From positions 525,501 through 589,500 of the forward strand of contig JAIGNY010002788.1 in assembly GCA_020152595.1 (NCBI GenBank): a stretch of DNA of 64,000 nucleotides, read 5' to 3'. The notes beneath the pieces are model-generated. The model did no database searches. It was not told the origin of the DNA and worked only from the letters and a program-made list of their open reading frames with translations. The stretch is from Chiridota heheva. Its lineage: Eukaryota; Echinodermata; Holothuroidea; Apodida; Chiridotidae. The translations under genes and the position numbers were made by a program. Below, piece by piece: positions 34,890 through 50,155 of this stretch. Every line of letters begins with the position of its first letter. The stretch's first letter is position 1.

Positions 34890-35790
34890 TTCGGTTAAAT
34901 TTTGTGCTTAGCTGCTCAAATGCAATTTCAACGTTGCTGATATTCATTTTATCAAAAACGTCTTCGTGAGGGATATCTGCAAGGCTTGGAATTGTCTCGT
35001 TTATGACGATAATGTCCTCTAATCAAATTGTATGGAATAAATATACATAAGGTTAGATAATATGATAGTTTACAATAAACATTTATTACAAGCTGGAGTT
35101 AAGTATGTTTCAGATATTACATCTTCTGATGGTAACTTCTTGACTTTTACTAAGATTGCTCTTGCCGTGTACTTACTACTATGGTATTGTCCATTCAATC
35201 TCCTGCAGTAAACTTTTACCTTCAAAGTATATTGTTTCCCCCACTCCCCAAGAAATATTGTTAAACAGGTTTTTATCCGTTTCCAGACCGACCAAGTGGG
35301 TCTACGTTAATATCATTTAAAAACATATTCCCTTGAGAGTGGATGTCCCCTTTCAAACAACAATGGAGCCATACTTTCCAGAATTCTAACATAAGGTGGC
35401 AGGATAATGTTATTTAAGTTTAAAATGATAAACTCTGTTGCTTTTTTTAAGGCTATGAGGAAACCCTGGAACACTTGTTTTGGACATGTCACAAAGTTTA
35501 AAGTTTTTGGTGCTCTTTTTTATATTCCTTTTAACTACCTTACATATGTCATGTATGTCCTATAAAATTGTGTCTTTCGGTTTCATAGATAATGATATAG
35601 ACAGCTCTTACAATTTTGTGTTAATGCATGCAAAGTACCATCTATATTCTTGTAATATTCAGAATATAACCATTGACTTTAATATCTTCAAATGTAAATT
35701 TACAACTATTATGGATGTTGAAAAGTGTAGCGCTTTTAAGAATAATAAAGATACGAAGAACGAGTATCTTACGGCTGTGTGTCTGTAAGT
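34890..35790 (+). mobile_element. L1/Tx1-like LINE, C-terminal segment
   Basis: Reads IVYNKHLLQAGVKYVSDITS, then EETLEHLFWTCHKV (the CCHC-like C-terminal motif of L1 ORF2, near 35456-35500) and an open end with ILYSCNIQNITIDF-type residues (ORF 35480-35788). Together with 22645, 24226 and 26206 this gives one LINE in correct order. Between the RT and this segment lies 7.5 kb of MITE plus array. Confidence 0.75.
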
Positions 35791-36167
35791 TCATTGACTT
35801 ATGAGTACTTTCCGTTCTCCTGCACTCTGGAATGCTATTTGAGGTTTTTCTGTCCTCTATTTTGTATAACCAAGAACTATTGTCTCCGATTCACTCTATT
35901 GAATTTTTCTGTAGTATTATACAGAGTTATTGTTTAACGTCTTATAGACTATTGAGAATTATTTACCTGTTCTACTATATCATTTCCATTAGTGTTTGCT
36001 TAATTTGCATCACAGCTGTGTATGCTTTGATATTGATGTGGATGTTTAGGTTTACTCCTTTGATCTTACCTGTATGCTTTCCATTTCTTTTTTTCTTAAT
36101 GTAAACTTCCCCCACATACCATTTGTTTTGTACATGATATAAAAGACATATGATGATGCGACATAAT
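35791..36167. other. Possible LINE 3' sequence
   Basis: AT-rich; the frame at 35832-36104 is hydrophobic and unrecognised. It may be LINE 3' UTR. No tail or target duplication was found. Confidence 0.3.
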
Positions 36168-36440
36168 TTAACAATTAAACGAAACTTCAATTGAAACTTA
36201 AGTTGGAATTTGATTATAATTCTACTGACTTATTTGCATATACGAGGGGGCTACGTGAGATAGTATTGAGAGCCAATTGCTCATTCTTCAACGCTTAGGT
36301 CTGTATTGGTATAACAGTCTAAGAAGATAACAGGTGGGATGGGTGGGCACGTAATACCCTCGTATATGCAAATAAGTCGGTAGAATTATAATCAAACTTG
36401 AAATTAAATTTCATTGGAAGTTTTTTCATTGTTCAATTCT
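36168..36440. mobile_element. Hairpin MITE with long inverted repeats
   Basis: TTTGATTATAATTCTACTGA and CTTATTTGCATATACGAGGG on the left are matched inverted on the right at 36352-36405. Weaker pairing extends the arms to roughly 80-90 bp. Central loop about 95 bp. No ORF. Confidence 0.8.
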
Positions 36441-40830
<4,390 letters not shown>

Positions 40831-40869
40831 TTATATATTCATTTGAAAAATGTGATTCTTGATTAGGCA

Positions 40870-41010
40870 TCACGTTGAAATATTGAAAAACCGATAACTC
40901 TAAAAGCTGAAAACCTCAAAAGTTGAAATACTTTTGTAAGCAGAAAACTTCTTAAGTCGAAAAGGTAAATAGTTGAAAACGACAAAAGTTGAAATTCTCA
41001 AAAGCCGAGA
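40870..41010. repeat. AAAAGTTGAAA degenerate short repeat
   Basis: Repeats of (C/T)AAAAG(T/C)(T/C)GA(A/G)A about every 12-17 bp. The same word pattern occurs in inverse at 46480-46780. Confidence 0.7.
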
Positions 41011-41029
41011 AAATAACACAAATATAAAA

Positions 41030-41560
41030 TGTTAAATTTCACTCGCTTTGCTATTCTGATTTATCAAGACAAACTTGGGGCCAACAGTCCTACCTATTAG
41101 ACTTTTTATACTAAAAAAAAAAAAAAGCCTTCGCCTTTGCATACCTTTGTTTTCCCACCTTATACTTTGAACTTGTAACAATTTTAAAATAGGGACTTCC
41201 TACATTGTGCGAGCCACCCCCTGACCCCGGTGAATTTCATTATGGGGCATACAGGACAAAATTCAAGTTCTTAAATTTAGCCACGTCACCCGGCAGCCTG
41301 GGCTATTGTGATGAAATAAAGTAATGTTCTTTCCCAATATTTTTTTGTAAAGTAAAATAGTGTCGCTTTACAGAGATAAAAAAATGTTATTTAAAATATT
41401 AAAATATATTTAACGGTCCCCATAATTGATCTTTTTATCTACTATTTGAAGAAAGTAACACAAACATCAAGCAAAATAAAATTTCACTCGTGGAGCGCCT
41501 TTAATTTGGGTTCTGCCAGTCTAAAACCATCCGATATCAAGACGTCTGATCTATAAATTT
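41030..41560 (+). repeat. Left copy of an old inverted repeat
   Basis: Blocks ACATCAAGCAAA, TTTCACTCGT, GAGCGCCTTTAATTTGG and GGGCATACAGGACAAAA are found inverted and diverged at 44030-44560. Block order suggests partial rearrangement. Probably two copies of one dispersed repeat. Confidence 0.65.
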
Positions 41561-43638
41561 TCCAGTTTTTGTAAAAGTTAGTAGGCCTATGTAAAATTGT
41601 TTTGTTTTGCCAAATTTTGGACAAAAATATCTTTAAGTTTAGAAAATGTAAATTATCATTTTTTTAAGAGAGAGAAAAAATAGGTCCCCAGTCATTTTTT
41701 GAACCGATAAAATTTTGGAACTTTTCCGGTGTGGGTGTGGGGGTGGGGTAGGGGTTACCTTATAAAACTATACTGATGTGCTGCATGCTTAGAAAATAAG
41801 AAAGTTGCAAAGTACCCCTCAGATACTGTGCTCCTCAGATTCAAACATCTTCCGCCGCCTGTGATTGATGGGCTATTTTTATTTGAACGTTTGTCATTTT
41901 TCCAAAATGGCGCGATAATTGTATATACGCAATGTCGTACCAGCATAAATGGCCATCACTTCTCAGAAGAATTGTGAAAATTCAGTACACTTTTGGAAAA
42001 ATTGACTCTTGAGTCAAATTTGCCAGGTGACAAATGATGTATCATATAAAGAAACATATTGGACAAAAAGAAACCCATGTGGGCAAAATAAAGGCTGGCC
42101 CATATCAGCCCCACATGGGATATTTCATATTTGGGTTCCATTCTGCAGCCCTGTAAAGCACTGAACACGATGGGCAGATGGGAGGAGGAAACTTTAAGTG
42201 GAGTTTCGATGATCAGATGATTGGTAGGTTTTGAAAGAAACTTTACTAACTTGATTTATCCGCACGCAGTTTGCTCCAACGTTCCCTTAACATTTGATTA
42301 TCGGTGATCAGAGCAGTGATATAGCTTAAAGGGTTGGTGTTTTTATAACCAAATGAAGTAAATGTGTTTCATTTTGAGATTAAAATTAAGAAATTCTGAA
42401 CTGCTGAAGTATGTATAATACAAAATGAAACGAATTATCATATATGGATATGACTTTGATTAAGTTACTTCTCTGACCCGCTGAGAATGAATATTTGTGA
42501 ATGTGTATCTAGCAGTTTGGGGAGTTATTCGTTAAGTTCAATCCATTGAGGTCAGTCGTTCCATATATATATAGCAACTAAACACAACGGATGTACACCC
42601 ATCCGGATCCCATATACCCCAGTAGAATCCCATGTAGGCCTTTGCCCATGTGGGATGGGGTGTGTTCTGCCCATACTTTACCCAGAATTGATTTGCCAAG
42701 ATGGGCCACAGCTCTTTATCCATTTGGGTTATCTGGGTTGACCCATATATGGGATCCAATATAAATCTTGGGTGCAAAATCCTACGGAGTCCATAAGGGG
42801 CACGCACATGATATCCATATTGGACACCATAGGACATAATGAGCCCCAAATGGGTGTGCTATACCTGCGATTTGACTCACTTTGATCAATTGGATCCATT
42901 TTGCTCCTTTTGGATAAATTTTGTACCGTTTTTCCATCTGGGCTCATTGTAATACTTTTTGGGGACCCTATTCTCTCCCTTTTGGACCCATTTGACTCGT
43001 TAATTGTAATCCATTTTGAACCAGTTACGCCGTTCAAAACGCAGCAGCGAGGGAAATTGGGACTGTAAGGCATTATACATTTGGCCATATTATACTGCTA
43101 TTAAACTGTGGCACACGTCAGTTAAATTCAGAGGCGGCGGAAGATGTTTGAAGGTAGGATGGGGGTGAAGGGAAGGAGGGGGTGAGTACATGATCTGAAG
43201 GGCACTTTCCAACTGTTGTAGTTTCAAAGCATGTAGCACAGCAGTATAGCTTGATAGGGTCAACTTTTCTCACCCCCAAACTTTTATCGGTCCCCAAATT
43301 ACTCATGACCCATTTTTTCTTTTTCTTTTTTTATTTACAACTTCAAAAGTCCAGATTTTGCTCAAAAATTATGTAAAATTGAACAAGTTTATACTAAAAT
43401 TAATACAAATTATATAAAATTATATGAAATCGGAAGGATTTACACTTATAGATCAGGATTAGCCACCTGTATTGGTCATAAATCGGAACATAGTAGTGTT
43501 AGAAATAGTGTGAAAAGCAAATAAGGGGTCCTTAGAATTAAATCAGAAGGCCATAATTTTCTCGGTGAGAATCAACTGATCAATGTATTTTGGTAAATCA
43601 GTATAAATTAGACCAGGCGGCTCAAATTCACATCCAGT
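41561..43638. other. Repeat-derived stretch with CCCATATGGG-like words
   Basis: Between 42590 and 43070 there are many short words related to CCCATAT, GGATCC and CCATTTTG(C/A) in near-palindromic settings. A related CCCATGTGGG patch lies at 42077-42120. At 43125-43190 there is a G-rich patch beginning AGAGGCGGCGGAAGATGTTT, inversely similar to 41840-41868. No gene. Confidence 0.4.
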
Positions 43639-43993
43639 CAGTGGCGTTAGTAGACTCGTTTGATTGGGGGTGAAGTGAAGGGAGGGGGTGGGGTGGGGAG
43701 GGAAGGGGGTGGGGGGGGGGGAGTAATATCACAGATTTACCTACAAAAGAGTTCGACGCTACCGACAAAAATATATTCCACATTCAGGGTCGCCATAACG
43801 TCGAAAATTTTGAAAAGCAAAAAAAAAAAAAGGTTAAAATCGCAGAATAGAGTACCGTAATATTATATTTTTTCAATTTGTTTGGTAAAGTTTTCATAGT
43901 ACCTTGATTTACCAACAGGTCTTCAATTTTACTGAAAGCTTTACCGAAAATGGGGGGTGTAACACATCCCACACCCCGATATTTACGCCCTTG
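43639..43993. mobile_element. Probable hAT-like MITE
   Basis: 355 bp, CAGTGGCGTTAGTAGACTCG at left and ATATTTACGCCCTTG at right (inverse CAAGGGCGTAAATAT). The flanks CATCCAGT and CACCAGT are a possible imperfect duplication. A long G-rich tract follows the left end. Confidence 0.5.
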
Positions 43994-44029
43994 CACCAGT
44001 CTTCAACGAGTCAGTGACAAGGGTCCTCA

Positions 44030-44680
44030 TTTTCAGGCCTTTGTTTTTTCCAGAAACCAAATTAAAGGCGCTCTACGAGTGAAATATGGGGTAATTTGCT
44101 TGATGTTTCTGTTACTTTCTTCAATCTGTCAACAAAAAAGATCAATCGGTCTGGTTGGTTTACCAAGGTTTAAAACGTCCCAACAGACCTCCATTGGAGT
44201 ATTTACGTCAAGACGCCAACGGCCGTTTTATTAACCAGTGGTGAAACACTGGTTGGAGACCCACTGGGAATCAAACCCGGGACGCTAGATTAGAAAGCTT
44301 ATAACAACGAAAGTGGGGGAGACCACGCCAGTTTATGTCATGATAATCATGGCTCGGGTCCAAATAGTAAGTTTTGCCCTGCATGGCCTTATTTAGAAAT
44401 ACCCCACTTATGAAAATTGGGCAGTTGGGTGGCTTGCACCTGTAGAAAGGCCCTATTCTAAAGAGATTTTACAAATTATAACAGTATAACTGGGAAAAAA
44501 AGGTAGGCAGAGGCAAAGGCTTTGTAGGTATGGAAAAGTTCAATATGTATAGGGGTGTTGGACTTTCACTTTGTCTTTAGGGAATATTAAGAACAGTGCA
44601 TGAACGCGAAATTTGACAATTTTAGAAGTTGTAGGGCGATATTTGTGTTACTTTATGTCGGATATATAGCCTTTAAAGAA
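44030..44680 (-). repeat. Right copy of the old inverted repeat
   Basis: Inverted and diverged relative to 41030-41560; see that entry. A SINE lies inside it at about 44185-44340. Confidence 0.6.
44185..44340 (-). mobile_element. tRNA-derived SINE, degenerate copy
   Basis: On the minus strand GGTTTGATTCC is a tRNA B box, and it is followed by a body shared with 60290-60450 (CAACCAG...TTTCACNACT, GGCCGTNG, GCGTCTTG). The A-box part is too decayed to call. Confidence 0.65.
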
Positions 44681-44689
44681 AAAGTTTTT

Positions 44690-44860
44690 CATTGTTTGAA
44701 AGGTTATATGTTCCTTCTCTCTTAGAAAGACACTTGTCCTCTATGAAAGGAGACTTTCCTTCTGGAAAAGGGCACTTTTCCCACGTTGAACTGTTGAAAG
44801 GGCACTATTTCTTCTGGAAAAGAGCACTTTTCAAACTTTTGAGAAAAGTGTGGGGTACGT
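44690..44860 (+). repeat. GAAAAGGGCACTTTTC-type degenerate repeat
   Basis: Four to five partly palindromic units with variations of CTTCTGGAAAAG(G/A)GCACTTTTC. The ORF at 44692-44943 follows the repeat and is not a gene. Confidence 0.65.
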
Positions 44861-45494
44861 TCCCCGTGTGCCCCCCTATTCCGCCGCATATGGCTAAATT
44901 TCCTTGGTGTCATTCCTATTTTGTTTCTTGCATGATTGTTTGATAATCTAGAGGACGGCAAATTGGCAAGTATAACATCATAAGATTTAATAAATGACTT
45001 CGAAACATTACATAAATCACCGAAACCCCAAAAGCTTTTGCAGTACATTATAGTGCGCCCTTATACACTTATAGTTCAACGACAACAAATTAATCCAAAC
45101 TTACAAGCTATTAATACATTTCAGGACTAAAAATATAGCTTCATAACAACATCAACCTACAAATTTAATTAGTGGGAGTTAGTTTGGGAGGGCAAAGTAA
45201 CATTTAGAGTATAAATGAGTTAATTTGCAAATTAACAAAACCAATAGCCCTAACCATATAAAAAATATAAATTCGGAAAAATAGGGGTAAATTTCCCCTT
45301 GCATCCCCAAATATTGTATATGGGTCGGCCTATATACAGAGTGACTCGATTTTGCGAATTGTTTGCACTTACATGACTTGCAGGTCTCCATGCATTAGTA
45401 GGTATACTAGCACAAGTAGCAGTGGTGGACCTTGTTGCTGGTGTAACGACAGGGTTAGTCTTTTAGAATGGCTACTTGTGCTGGTGCCACTTAC

Positions 45495-45568
45495 CACCTA
45501 AAGAGAACGGCTGCCTCTTCAAGTTTCTGTACCGCTTCCTCCGTGTTCGAATGCGACGTGATGCGAAA
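45495..45568 (-). CDS. Candidate internal coding exon (unconfirmed)
   Basis: On the minus strand, ATCGCACAG (possible acceptor) precedes 74 nt and then the strong donor GGTG/GTAAGT at 45494. One frame is open through the exon and reads FRITSHSNTEEAVQKLEEAA followed by VLFR. The SHSNTEEAV...LEEA pattern is reminiscent of the C-terminal R-x-S-x-x-H-T-x-E-D-I segment of several PLP-dependent enzymes, but 25 residues cannot decide. Local GC is higher than the neighbouring sequence. No flanking exon was identified. Confidence 0.25.
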
Positions 45569-45726
45569 CTGTGCGATTGCAACGTGGTATGGTTATATGG
45601 TGCGTGCACACGGACCAGAACATATACGCGCGAAATAATTATTTTATGTAACGACCTATTTGACTGTTTGACCTATAGGCTGGAATGCAGTCAGACTTGC
45701 AAGTAATCATGAGGTGTGCGCTCTAC

Positions 45727-46048
45727 AGTGGCATGTCAAAAAGAGGGGCTATTAAGGGCTAAGCCCATGAAATGCCGTATCCCTCCCCTAATATTGCCAT
45801 AGCCATCAATAAGATTAAACGAAATATCAAATGAATCATAGAAAATAGAAACGTTTTTCCCCCTTCATTCCACCACTCCCTCCCCTCCCCACCAGTACCT
45901 CCCTCCCCACCAGTACCTTCTTCCCCACCAGTACCTCCCTCCCCACCAGTACCTTCCTCCCCACAACTACCTCCCTCCTCAAAACTACCTCCCAGGCTCC
46001 GCCACACACCATTCCCCTCCCCCAATAAAAAAAAAAGCTAGACGTCCA
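45727..46048. mobile_element. Probable hAT-like MITE with minisatellite
   Basis: Ends CAGTGGCATGTCAAAAAGAG and AAAAGCTAGACGTCCA resemble the CAGTGGCGTGTCTAG family. No target duplication seen. Confidence 0.45.
45883..45990 (-). repeat. 18 bp minisatellite, six units
   Basis: Unit CCCTCCCCACCAGTACCT, six near-perfect copies, later ones with ACAACTACCT. The minus-strand frame is open and Gly/Glu/Thr-repetitive because 18 is a multiple of three; this is not a gene. Confidence 0.92.
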
Positions 46049-46479
46049 TAACGTTCCAAAAAGTTTTCATGATGTTTTTAAAACATCGTGTTTACTGGAG
46101 TTGTACTATATGGGAATGGATTACTCCATACACGGATGATGATGTCAGTGCACTTTCTGACAGTCCAAATTGAGGAAGTAAAAAGTAGGTTACATTTGTC
46201 AGAACAGCTGAAAGTCTAGACTTTCATTCAGTACTGCCATTGCTGATGACGTAGATGACACGTGCACATTCTTTATACCCAAGTGAATAGGTGAATGTAA
46301 GGCCGTACGTAAAAAAAAATAGGTCAATGCCATGCCACATGTGCCGGAAATGTATTTCCGGGGTAAATATTCTGAGTTGTGATTAGGGATCAACGAAGTA
46401 TTTACAACAAAAGATCGGGGGAAATCGTATATACTCGTCCCATTCTTCCCAAGAAGGACACCCCTCTTTTTTGGCTTTT

Positions 46480-46780
46480 CAATTTGAAAAAGTTTTAACT
46501 TTTCCAGTTTTCGTCTGTTGGCCAACTTTCAACTCTCTAGCGTTTTTGACTTTTCAAATTTTCAGCCTTTGACAAAGTTTTAACTTTTCCGGTTTTTGTT
46601 TTTTGACAATGTTTCAAATTCTAAAGTTTACGTTTTCGTTTTTTAGCAAAATTTCTTGAGTTTTCGACTTTCAAACGTTTTAACTTTTTAGGATTGAAAC
46701 TTTCTTGGATTTAAAAACTTTTTTTTTTTTTACTATTCACAGTTTCAACTTTTTGCATTTTCAATGTATGTATCGCGTTA
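46480..46780 (-). repeat. TTTTAACTTTTC degenerate short repeat
   Basis: Inverse-type words of the repeat at 40870-41010, at 15-25 bp spacing. No gene. Confidence 0.65.
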
Positions 46781-47463
46781 TCAAATTATCGCTAATTTAA
46801 AGACTACATTGACCTGTTTATAGCTTTTATAGTGGACTTGCTTTCAACTTTTGTAACATTTGTTTAAAGTATTGATGTGTTTACATTTTAAGATTTAAAT
46901 AAGGTTTGAAATCTTCATATATCGTAAACTTTGCTGTTTGAATGTTTCATAAGAAGATTAGCTTGTTTATTGGTGTTTTCACAAGCTTTAAGGAATGAGT
47001 TGATCAAATTACTCGATTTTGTTTTTTCATTTGTTGAAGTTTTCATGTTAAATCTTTTATCGATTTCTAGTTTAAATTTTTTCAATTTTGTATTACATTT
47101 TTCTTTATAACTCACGTTTTTTAGTTTTCAAAAATGATTTTCTTGTTCTATTGATTTTGTTTTCGTTTCCAAAACTGATTTTCTTGTTCTAATTGAGTAC
47201 AATGTCTTGTACTCATTTGCTCACTAATTGTCGTTTTTTCAAGTTCACAAAAGCGACGGGAGGACAGGGCGAGTGCGACACGAGACAGAGGGCGTGGTTT
47301 GGAATCAAGTGTGAAGCGTAAAGGGGTACAATTGGGGAGAAAAGTTTTAGTTTTATGTGTGAAACGCTTTGGTTCGGATAACTGAGTCGACAGAATAAAA
47401 CGAAGAGTATTTAGGTGAGCAAGAAAATGTCATAGACTCAGTTGCTCACCGAAAGCCAACAAG
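46781..47463. other. AT-rich stretch, no gene seen
   Basis: Only a short hairpin is notable: GGTGAGCAA...TTGCTCACC (47414-47451), ending about 12 nt before the ATG of the next ORF. Confidence 0.4.
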
Positions 47464-47868
47464 ATGAATTACTCTTGCACTGTAGGTGACAAGACGTGTA
47501 CACGTCGCTATAATCTTCAGCTTTATATCAGAACCGTACATGGAGGGTCCCTCCAAAGGAGAAATAGCTCTGGGAGGATGTTTTTTGCCAAAAGCACCGT
47601 CATGGGTACCACAATCAGCGATGATAGTACATCTAGTGAGACATATTCTGATACCAGCACCATTGACCGAGAGTCTGATGTTTCTGTCAACGATGCGGAG
47701 GCTACTAATGACGGGGAGTTATATATAGCAGCAGGGACAAATCAGACAGTGATAACAGCACAACAGATAAGAAGGACGATCTCCGAAAAAGCGTGTATAA
47801 CATCAATCAACAGTTGCCTGACTTACTTCAACGTAATGTCAATAACATATATAGATGATGCTTGATCT
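47464..47868 (+). CDS. ORF with a degenerate C2H2 zinc finger, probable mobile-element relic
   Basis: 134 codons including the stop. It starts MNYSCTVGDKTCTRRYNLQL followed by YIRTVHGGS, which looks like a C2H2 finger (C-x2-C-x12-H-x3-H) in which the second Cys has become Gly and the first His Tyr, so it should not bind zinc normally. The rest is Ser/Thr/Asp-rich and unrecognised. The downstream flank (47985-48077) is a dispersed repeat also present at 24990-25080, so the ORF is likelier to belong to an unidentified transposon than to a host gene. Function unknown. Confidence 0.35.
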
Positions 47869-48077
47869 TTAAGTTAGTACCACTTTCATTGGTTATTAAG
47901 TTCGACTTTAAACGGAAATGATCATATGTTACACAAACGGTTAGGAAACATTTATATCGACCGCCGGTAGTCATATCCTTCCTGGTGGCGACAACGAGTT
48001 AACACACAATTACAATAACGGGGTCGTCACCTGCGTAATCGGTTATGATAGTAACAATGCTATCACGAAACGCTTAA

Positions 48078-48297
48078 AGAGGCCCGGCCATGGAAAAAAA
48101 AAATCTCTGAAAAGTTGCCTATGGGTTTTGATTATCCTCAAATTCAAATATCCAACTTAAGAATCACGAAAAATGTTCGTTTACAGAGAAAAAAATGTGT
48201 TTGAAATTGCCGGTTTTCATCGACGCCAAAAAAATAAAATAATAATCCGTAGTGACGTCACCGCTTGATGATGACGTAGGGTTAGGCACCCATTTGC
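48078..48297 (+). repeat. Left TIR of Kolobok-like copy B
   Basis: About 220 bp, pairs with about 49738-49952 with scattered mismatches. Ends near CACCCATTTG. Confidence 0.85.
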
Positions 48298-48444
48298 AAC
48301 TACGTGAATAGACTGTGGCCAAATAGTATTACTAGCTGATTGTATTGAGTTAGTGTGTAAACTGTACTGACACTGATTCTGATTGTACGATACTGTTGAT
48401 ACTGTGATGGTGATACGCTAGCTTTTCGAAGAAAAATCAAGAAA

Positions 48445-48996
48445 ATGCCGTTTCGTTGTGTCGTTGGTGGATGCAGCAATAAAAATGTAAAAGGTGTTTC
48501 GATGCACAGATTTCCACAAGACGCTAAACAACGACGTTTGTGGATTAGATTTGTGCAAACTACCCGGAAGGACTTTAGCCCTAACGACGTTACACAGTCG
48601 AGTGTTATTTGCCGAGACCATTTTGCAGAAGAATGTTTCCCCTTAGCCCAGCGTTTAAAAATGTCGTTTGGTCTGAGCACAAAATCATTTTTGTTACCTG
48701 GATCGGTACCAACTATCAAGAAAGGGAAAAGTGACGACGCCACCTCAGAAATGATGGGTGAACCTACACTAGTTACAGATAACACTAGGCCGGATGAGAA
48801 CACCAGCGTTGGGCCTGGTCCAACCACTACTACTATTAGTAGTAGTAATAGTGCTACCGTTTCAAGTTGCAGTAACGTTAGGCCTACAACAAGTACAAGT
48901 TCAAGTACAACTAGGCTTAGTACAAGTAGTACTGTCAGCTCAACAAAGCCAGCAAAGAGGGCAAGGCTTTCTTCGGAGTATCGTGCAAGGAAAAAG
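48445..48996 (+). CDS. THAP-domain exon of Kolobok-like element
   Basis: THAP is a C2CH zinc finger that binds DNA and is found in P- and Kolobok-type transposases and derived host proteins. The exon encodes about 184 residues starting MPFRCVVGGCSNK. Zinc ligands are C5, C10, C56 and H59; the invariant W33, the HRFP motif (21-24), F60 and an AVPTIF-like SVPTI (87-91) are present. Residues 95-184 are Ser/Thr-rich and end in a basic KPAKRARLSSEYRARKK. The exon ends AAG/GTTAGT (donor at 48997), so the frame was meant to continue in a downstream exon that is missing. Unspliced, the ORF stops at 49008. All zinc ligands are intact and no stop occurs, unlike copy A. Confidence 0.88.
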
Positions 48997-49737
48997 GTTA
49001 GTTTGTAGGTTACCTAACGTTAAGTTGTTAATTTTTTAAGAATATAGGCCCCCTACTTGAACCCTAGACCTTCCATTTCATGTCATGTTTCATAATATTT
49101 TTTGGTCTAATTTGATTAAATTTGATCTACATATAAGTTGATACAACAAGGAAGAAATCTTAAAGTCCATGGATGTACATGCATTAACCCCCACCCCCTC
49201 CATTTGTGTTCTAATCTTCTCGCAAATTCCCCCTCCCTCCCCTAGTCTACCCCGTTGCCAAGTGTAATTTCAAGCCTCTCGTTAGTCTTACCGGCCTTAC
49301 ACTAGTCAACTGCAATGTGCACATGCAGTACAGACTTATAACTCGCCGTTGGGTCACCGTTTGCCGCACCGAACTGGGAGCGGCGTTTCGGCAACTTTTT
49401 TCATGATTCTAATTAATTTAACACCTTGAATTAGGCTGAAATTAGCTTATGGTTCTATGTCATAACTTGAAGGTATCAAATTTTCTGGTGATATTGTTTG
49501 TTTGCAATTGGGTAAAATTTCGTCCGAAATCTGCCTCAATATTGAGCCTCTTATTTTCCAGGTCTAATAAGCACTAGATCAACAACTATGTGCGCGACTG
49601 TAAAAGCTTCCTTCAAATTCTGAGCTTGAATAAGATAATTCAAGTTCAGAATTTTCTTTGGAGCTGTCACTGTTACTAGCCATTTGTACACACGCTATAA
49701 TGCGAAAACGCAGCACTGGCAGATTGTAAACAAACAA

Positions 49738-49952
49738 ATGGGTGCCTAACCCTACGCCATCATCAAGCGGTGACGTAACTACGGATTATTTTTTATTTTT
49801 TTGGCGTCGATGAAAACCGGCAATTTTAAACACATTTTTTACTCTGTAAACGATCATTTTTCGTGTTTTTTAAGTTGGATATTTGAATTTGAGGGTAATA
49901 AAAACCCATAGGCAACTTTTTAGTGATTTTTTTTTTCCATGGCAGGCCCTCT
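49738..49952 (-). repeat. Right TIR of Kolobok-like copy B
   Basis: Inverse of 48078-48297. The terminal ...CCATGGCAGGCCCTCT is followed by TTAA. Confidence 0.85.
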
Positions 49953-50155
49953 TTAACAACGACTTAACAAATGCCAGCATCACTTCACAAAACAAAAAGA
50001 CCTTCAATCCAACTCAAACTCAACTCCGGCATGTCCAGACAAAGTCGAAGCTCATTCAACCAAAAGAAACCATCATAACAACCAAAACAAGATTCCGCGT
50101 ATTAAAGCTATGATAATAAACTGTGGTGGTTTACATCGGCTAAAAAGAAAACTAC

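Larger units (their letters stand above)
48078..49952 (+). mobile_element. Kolobok-like DNA transposon, copy B (complete ends, THAP only)
   Basis: 1875 bp between TTAA (48074-48077) and TTAA (49953-49956). TIRs of about 215-220 bp (48078-48297 and about 49738-49952) start AGAGG(C/G)CC(G/T)GCCATGG and include the shared block GTTGCCTATGGGTTTT. Known: TTAA duplication plus THAP is typical of Kolobok. The element has a THAP exon (48445-48996) but about 740 bp of apparent intron or filler follow it with no transposase core, so it is a non-autonomous derivative that must be moved in trans. It is inserted next to a LINE (49957 onward). Confidence 0.85.

Noticed and set aside
45759..46025. Gly/Glu-rich minus-strand frame
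   Set aside because: An 18 bp minisatellite keeps the frame open by its length; there is no other coding signal.
48078..49952. piggyBac rather than Kolobok
   Set aside because: TTAA alone would allow it, but the THAP domain and TTAAAGRRR-type ends fit Kolobok better. Without a transposase core this stays an inference.
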